NCBI GenBank assembly: GCA_022824605.1
Contig: JAJDZO010000227.1
Coordinates: 1 to 7,964 of the forward strand
DNA length: 7,964 nt
From: Acidimicrobiia bacterium
GTDB lineage: Bacteria > Actinomycetota > Acidimicrobiia > Acidimicrobiales > Aldehydirespiratoraceae
Reading direction: 5' to 3'
Under the pieces are notes generated by a model. The model had not been told where the DNA came from and made no database searches. It saw only the letters and a list, made by a program, of their open reading frames with translations. Positions 4,761-7,964 of this stretch are shown here, in pieces (position 1 is the first letter of the stretch; the number at the start of each line of letters is the position of its first letter). The position numbers and the translations under genes were made by a program.

Positions 4761-6270
4761 CTGAGCGGCCCAACATCTTGCTGATCGTCTCCGACGAGGA
4801 GCGCCGCAACGACTGGCTCGACGGGGCAGTGGAACTGCCCGCTCATGAGCGGCTGAGATCGGACGGGCTCAGCTTCGACCGCTACTTCACCCACGCCTCG
4901 CCGTGCTCGCCGTCGAGGGCGAGCCTCTACACCGGCCGCTACCTGGCCGAACACGGCGTGGTCGACAACGTCGCCTTCCCCACCCACACCGCCCTCGACC
5001 CGGCCATCCCCACCGTCGGCAGCCTGCTGGCCGAGCGGGGCTACCGCTCCAGCTACCTCGGCAAATGGCATCTCGGCCACGACGCGGCCCCCGACATGGC
5101 CGCCCACGGCTACCTCGACTGGGAAGGCAACGACGTCCACTTCATGGGCAGCGCCTACACCGGTCGCTACTTCGACCCGATCATCGTCGACCAGGCATCA
5201 GCTGGCTTCAGGACCGGGCCGGCCACCGCGGCAACGGCGACCATGCCGCTAGGAGCGACGAGCCGTGGTTCTTGACCGTGGCCCTGGTGAATCCCCACGA
5301 CATCATGTGGTTCCCGGCCGACCATCTCAGCTATCAGGCCGACCACCCGAAGTTCGCCGACCTCTTCAACGCGGTGGTGAAGATGCGTCTCGGCGACCTG
5401 CCGGTGACCCCGCCGCCGGAGGACTACCCCCGATTGTTCGACCGGCTGCCCGAGAACTTCAGCGACGACCTGCACACCAAGCCCGAGGTGCAACGAGCAT
5501 GGCGCCATGTGCGCAACCACGAGCACTTCGTGGGCCGCATCGACGCCGACGACCACGACAGGTGGCTGCGGGGCCTGGACTACTACGCCTGGCTGCACAG
5601 CGAACTCGACCGCAGCCTGGCCCGCCTGCTCGACGCCCTCGACGCCCTCGACCTGTACGACGACACCGTCATCGCCTACACCTCCGATCACGGCGACGCC
5701 TGCGGATCACACGGGCTGCGGGCCAAGCTGCCGTGCGTCTACGACGAGGTGATGGGGGTCCCGCTGATCGTCAAGGCGCCCGGCGTGCCCGCCGGGGCCC
5801 GCACCCAGGCTCTGGCCACCCACGTCGACCTGGCCGCCACCATCGCCTCATTCGGCGGCGTGGCCCCCGACGACACGCCCACCCTGTCGGGCCGGGACTT
5901 GGCGGCGGTGCTGGCCGATCCGGCCGCGTCGGTGCGCGACTTCGTGCTGTTCTCCCAGGACTCCGCCCAGTCCGATCTGATCCGCAACACTCGCTACGCG
6001 CTGCGGGGCTTCTTCGACGGCGACACCAAGTACGCCCGCTACTACGGCATCGGAGGCGGCATCCGCCGCGACGGAACGGTGGACACCGACGGCAAGATCT
6101 TCGATGTGAACGCCGCTTTCGACGACCACGACCACGAGTGGTACGTCACCGCGGATGACCCCCACGAAATGGTGAACCTGGCCAACGACCGGGGCCGCCG
6201 CAACGAACTGCGCGGCCTGTTCCGCCGTCTGCTGGACTATGAGGCCGAGGAGCTCACCCTGACGCCATGA
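4751..6270 (+). pseudogene. sulfatase / alkaline-phosphatase-superfamily hydrolase, interrupted by one frameshift
   Basis: Sulfatases hydrolyse sulfate (some phosphonate) esters with a formylglycine made from Cys. I chose the GTG at 4751 because it lies just before the canonical ERPNILLIVSDE start and has GGTAGG 9 nt upstream. The first part has D15-E16 (metal site), the formylglycine motif CSPSR (52-56) followed by LYTGRY, and GKWHLG (104-109). The frame then breaks: after GTC GAC CAG GC (ending 5196), the frame starting at 5197 continues ISWLQDRAGHRG, later PWFLTVALVNPHDIMW, SDHGDACGSHGL (near 5683, metal ligands) and a C-terminal domain ending at 6270. Restoring one base gives about 506 aa, normal for the family, with everything else intact. 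As read, the product would stop at 5275 (174 aa). It is either a recent single-base deletion or a sequencing error. No signal peptide is seen, and the substrate is unknown. Confidence 0.85.
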
Positions 6271-7565
6271 CCTACACCATCGGCACGACCGACGCCTCCA
6301 CCAACGGATCCGCCCACGACTCGGACATCCACCACCATCACGGACCCAAGCCGCGGGCGCCGGTGGCCGACTGGGCCACCGACTTCGACCATGTCGATCC
6401 CGGCTACGCGGCCCGCGCCCCGGAGATCTGGGACGAGTTGCGCCGCGAATGCCCGGTGGCCCACAGCCACCGTTACGGCGGCACCTGGCTGCCGGTGCGC
6501 CACGAAGACGTGTGCGCCATCGCCAAGGACGTCGACACGTTCAGCTCCCACGGCGTGGTCGTGCAGGACGGCCGTCCCGAGATCCCCGCCCCGGTGGGGT
6601 TCGCCCCGCCCATAACCAGCGATCCGCCTTTCCATCGCACAGCCCGGGAGTTCCTGTTGCCCGCGTTCGCCCCCAAACCGATCGAGGCCAGGCGCGAGGC
6701 CACTCGAGAGACCTGCCGTCAACTGCTCGACGACCTGCTGGCTGATGTGGAGGCGGGCCGCACCGATGTGGTGGACGCCGCGCTGGGCTACACCCAGCAC
6801 ATACCGGTGCAGGTGATCGCCGACATGCTGGGCGTGCCCCGCTCCGACGGCGACCGGTTCCGGGTGTTCATCCACCGGATCATGGAGCAGCCCGGCACCG
6901 AGGTGACCGTCGAGTACGAGGACTCGATCGACTGCTACCTCGACAATCTCATCGCGCAGCGGGCCGCCGAACCGCAAGACGATCTGATCAGCCACATGAC
7001 CCACGCCAAGATCGACGGCCAGCACCTTGCCCACGAGCACATCCGGGGCACCTGCGGCCTGTTGATCATCGCCGGGGTGGACACCACCTGGTCGGCCATC
7101 GGCGCCTCGCTGTGGCATCTGGCCCAGCACCCCACCGATCGCTTGCGCTGGTTGGATGACCCCGAGGTGAGGCCCTTCGCGGTGGAGGAGTTCCTGCGCT
7201 TCTACGCACCGGTGACCATGGCCCGCTTGGTGGCCAAGGACGCCGAGTTCGCGGGCCGCTCGATGCAGACCGACGACTGGGTGCTGTTGCCGTTCCCGGC
7301 CGCCAACCGCGACCCGGACGCCTTCGACGACGCGGGCACCTTCGTGATCGACCGTCGGCGCAATCGCCATGTCGCCTTCGGGCTCGGCATCCACCGCTGC
7401 CTCGGTTCGAACCTGGCCCGCATGGAGCTGACGGTGGCTCTGGAGGAGTGGATGGCACGGGTTCCCCATTTCGAGTTGGCCGATCCCACCGGTGTGATGT
7501 GGTCCACCGGACAGATCCGCGGTCCGCGCAAGCTGCCAGTGCGGATCGTCGACGGCACGGGTTGA
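6267..7565 (+). CDS. cytochrome P450 (bacterial class I type)
   Basis: A complete 432-aa heme monooxygenase, soluble with no membrane anchor. All diagnostic motifs are present: the C-helix HRTAR region (H123, R127), the I-helix oxygen-activation motif AGVDTT (269-274, with the D272/T273 pair), the K-helix ExxR (E308, R311), and the heme-binding loop FGLGIHRCLG (371-380) with the thiolate Cys C378. Length is typical. The N-terminus is a flexible His-rich stretch (HHHH at 22-25) before DFDHVDPGY. The ATG at 6267 overlaps the sulfatase stop (ATGA), so translation is likely coupled and the sulfatase frameshift could lower its expression. Such P450s need a ferredoxin and a reductase; neither is in the window. 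Neighbours suggest oxidative catabolism of an organic substrate, but the substrate and CYP family cannot be named from sequence alone. Confidence 0.95.
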   Translation: MTYTIGTTDASTNGSAHDSDIHHHHGPKPRAPVADWATDFDHVDPGYAARAPEIWDELRRECPVAHSHRYGGTWLPVRHEDVCAIAKDVDTFSSHGVVVQDGRPEIPAPVGFAPPITSDPPFHRTAREFLLPAFAPKPIEARREATRETCRQLLDDLLADVEAGRTDVVDAALGYTQHIPVQVIADMLGVPRSDGDRFRVFIHRIMEQPGTEVTVEYEDSIDCYLDNLIAQRAAEPQDDLISHMTHAKIDGQHLAHEHIRGTCGLLIIAGVDTTWSAIGASLWHLAQHPTDRLRWLDDPEVRPFAVEEFLRFYAPVTMARLVAKDAEFAGRSMQTDDWVLLPFPAANRDPDAFDDAGTFVIDRRRNRHVAFGLGIHRCLGSNLARMELTVALEEWMARVPHFELADPTGVMWSTGQIRGPRKLPVRIVDGTG

Positions 7566-7587
7566 CACGAGGATCGGAGGCGCCGGA

Positions 7588-7964
7588 ATGCGGCTGCACA
7601 AGTTCAGCAACGTCGAGGCGTTCGTGGCGTTGGACCTCGCCGGGGCCGAGGCCGCGTCGGGGCCGGTGCGCTGGGCTCGCAAGGTCCTTCAGGGTGGTGC
7701 CAAGGACCTGGCCCGCTCCCAGACCTACACCTACGCCGCCCTGGAGATGCGACGCAGCGGCGCCTCTGCGGGGATCAGCGCCGAAGCTCCCCAGCGGGGC
7801 GAGGCCGTGGCCGCGTTCGTGGCCGAGGCCGCTGCCCTGGTAGCCGACGGCACCTACCTTCCCGACGCCGCCAAGGGTGTAGGCGAGCAGGATCTGGCCC
7901 CGCTGCGCGCTGACGACCCTCGCAACACCGGTCGCATCGGCGAGTTCGCGGCCGCCTGCGACGC
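7588..7964 (+). CDS. Glu/Leu/Phe/Val dehydrogenase-like protein, N-terminal part (cut by window edge)
   Basis: The ATG at 7588 follows a strong GGAGG (7576-7580, 7-nt spacing) 22 nt after the P450 stop, and the frame is open to the window end (125 codons). The segment VRWARKVLQGGAKDLARSQT (27-46), then YTYAALEMRRSGASAGISAE (47-66), resembles the dimerisation and substrate-binding part of amino-acid dehydrogenases, where a GG-R and an MTxKNAxxxLxxGGxKGGI-like stretch occur. The following EAVAAFVAEAAALV and YLPDAAKGVGEQDLAPL also fit the order of that domain. Key residues deviate: the Lys of the usual KNA is replaced (TYTYAALE) and the GG-KGG becomes SGASAG. It could therefore be a diverged paralogue with another role. 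The NAD-binding domain lies outside the window. The family call is tentative; that it is a real gene is not in doubt. Confidence 0.55.
   Translation, partial: MRLHKFSNVEAFVALDLAGAEAASGPVRWARKVLQGGAKDLARSQTYTYAALEMRRSGASAGISAEAPQRGEAVAAFVAEAAALVADGTYLPDAAKGVGEQDLAPLRADDPRNTGRIGEFAAACD

Noticed and set aside
6237..7682. 481-codon minus-strand frame covering the P450
   Set aside because: It is antisense to a P450 with every diagnostic motif; its Val/Gly/His-rich composition is a mirror of GC-rich codons.

Overview
The window is high-GC DNA with long G/C-ending codons over most of its length. Together with the gene types (an IS256-type transposase of the actinobacterial kind, a class I bacterial P450, a sulfatase and an amidohydrolase remnant) this suggests a high-GC actinomycete-like bacterium. 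Acidimicrobiia or a mycobacterial relative are my best guesses, but the sequence alone does not settle it.

Layout. (1) 2-1459: the last codons of an amidohydrolase gene run in frame into a nearly full-length IS256-family transposase. The expected left inverted repeat is not visible; a plausible right end lies at about 1434-1459. (2) 1460-4560: an accessory stretch, visibly richer in A/T between about 1500 and 3300. It holds a 43-aa Arg/Lys-rich protein, a ClpP/SppA-like serine protease of the SDH_sah type with a long C-terminal extension, a convergent 88-aa hypothetical ORF, a small XRE-like helix-turn-helix protein, about 440 nt without a convincing gene, and a HicBA toxin-antitoxin pair on the minus strand. 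(3) 4637-7964: a catabolic-looking block on the plus strand. It comprises a sulfatase broken by one frameshift near 5196, a complete cytochrome P450 whose ATG overlaps the sulfatase stop (ATGA), and, 22 nt later behind a strong Shine-Dalgarno, a gene cut by the window edge that resembles the N-terminal part of Glu/Leu/Phe/Val dehydrogenases.

How they fit. The amidohydrolase remnant, sulfatase, P450 and dehydrogenase-like gene look like parts of one catabolic locus. The middle region looks like an acquired island of mobile and toxin-antitoxin genes placed next to or inside it. The two most informative anomalies are the amidohydrolase-transposase in-frame chimera, which implies loss of the element's left end, and the single-base frameshift in an otherwise intact sulfatase. 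The best candidate for an undescribed small system is the 43-aa basic protein plus protease pair, preceded by a perfect 7-bp inverted repeat. Its function cannot be read from sequence.
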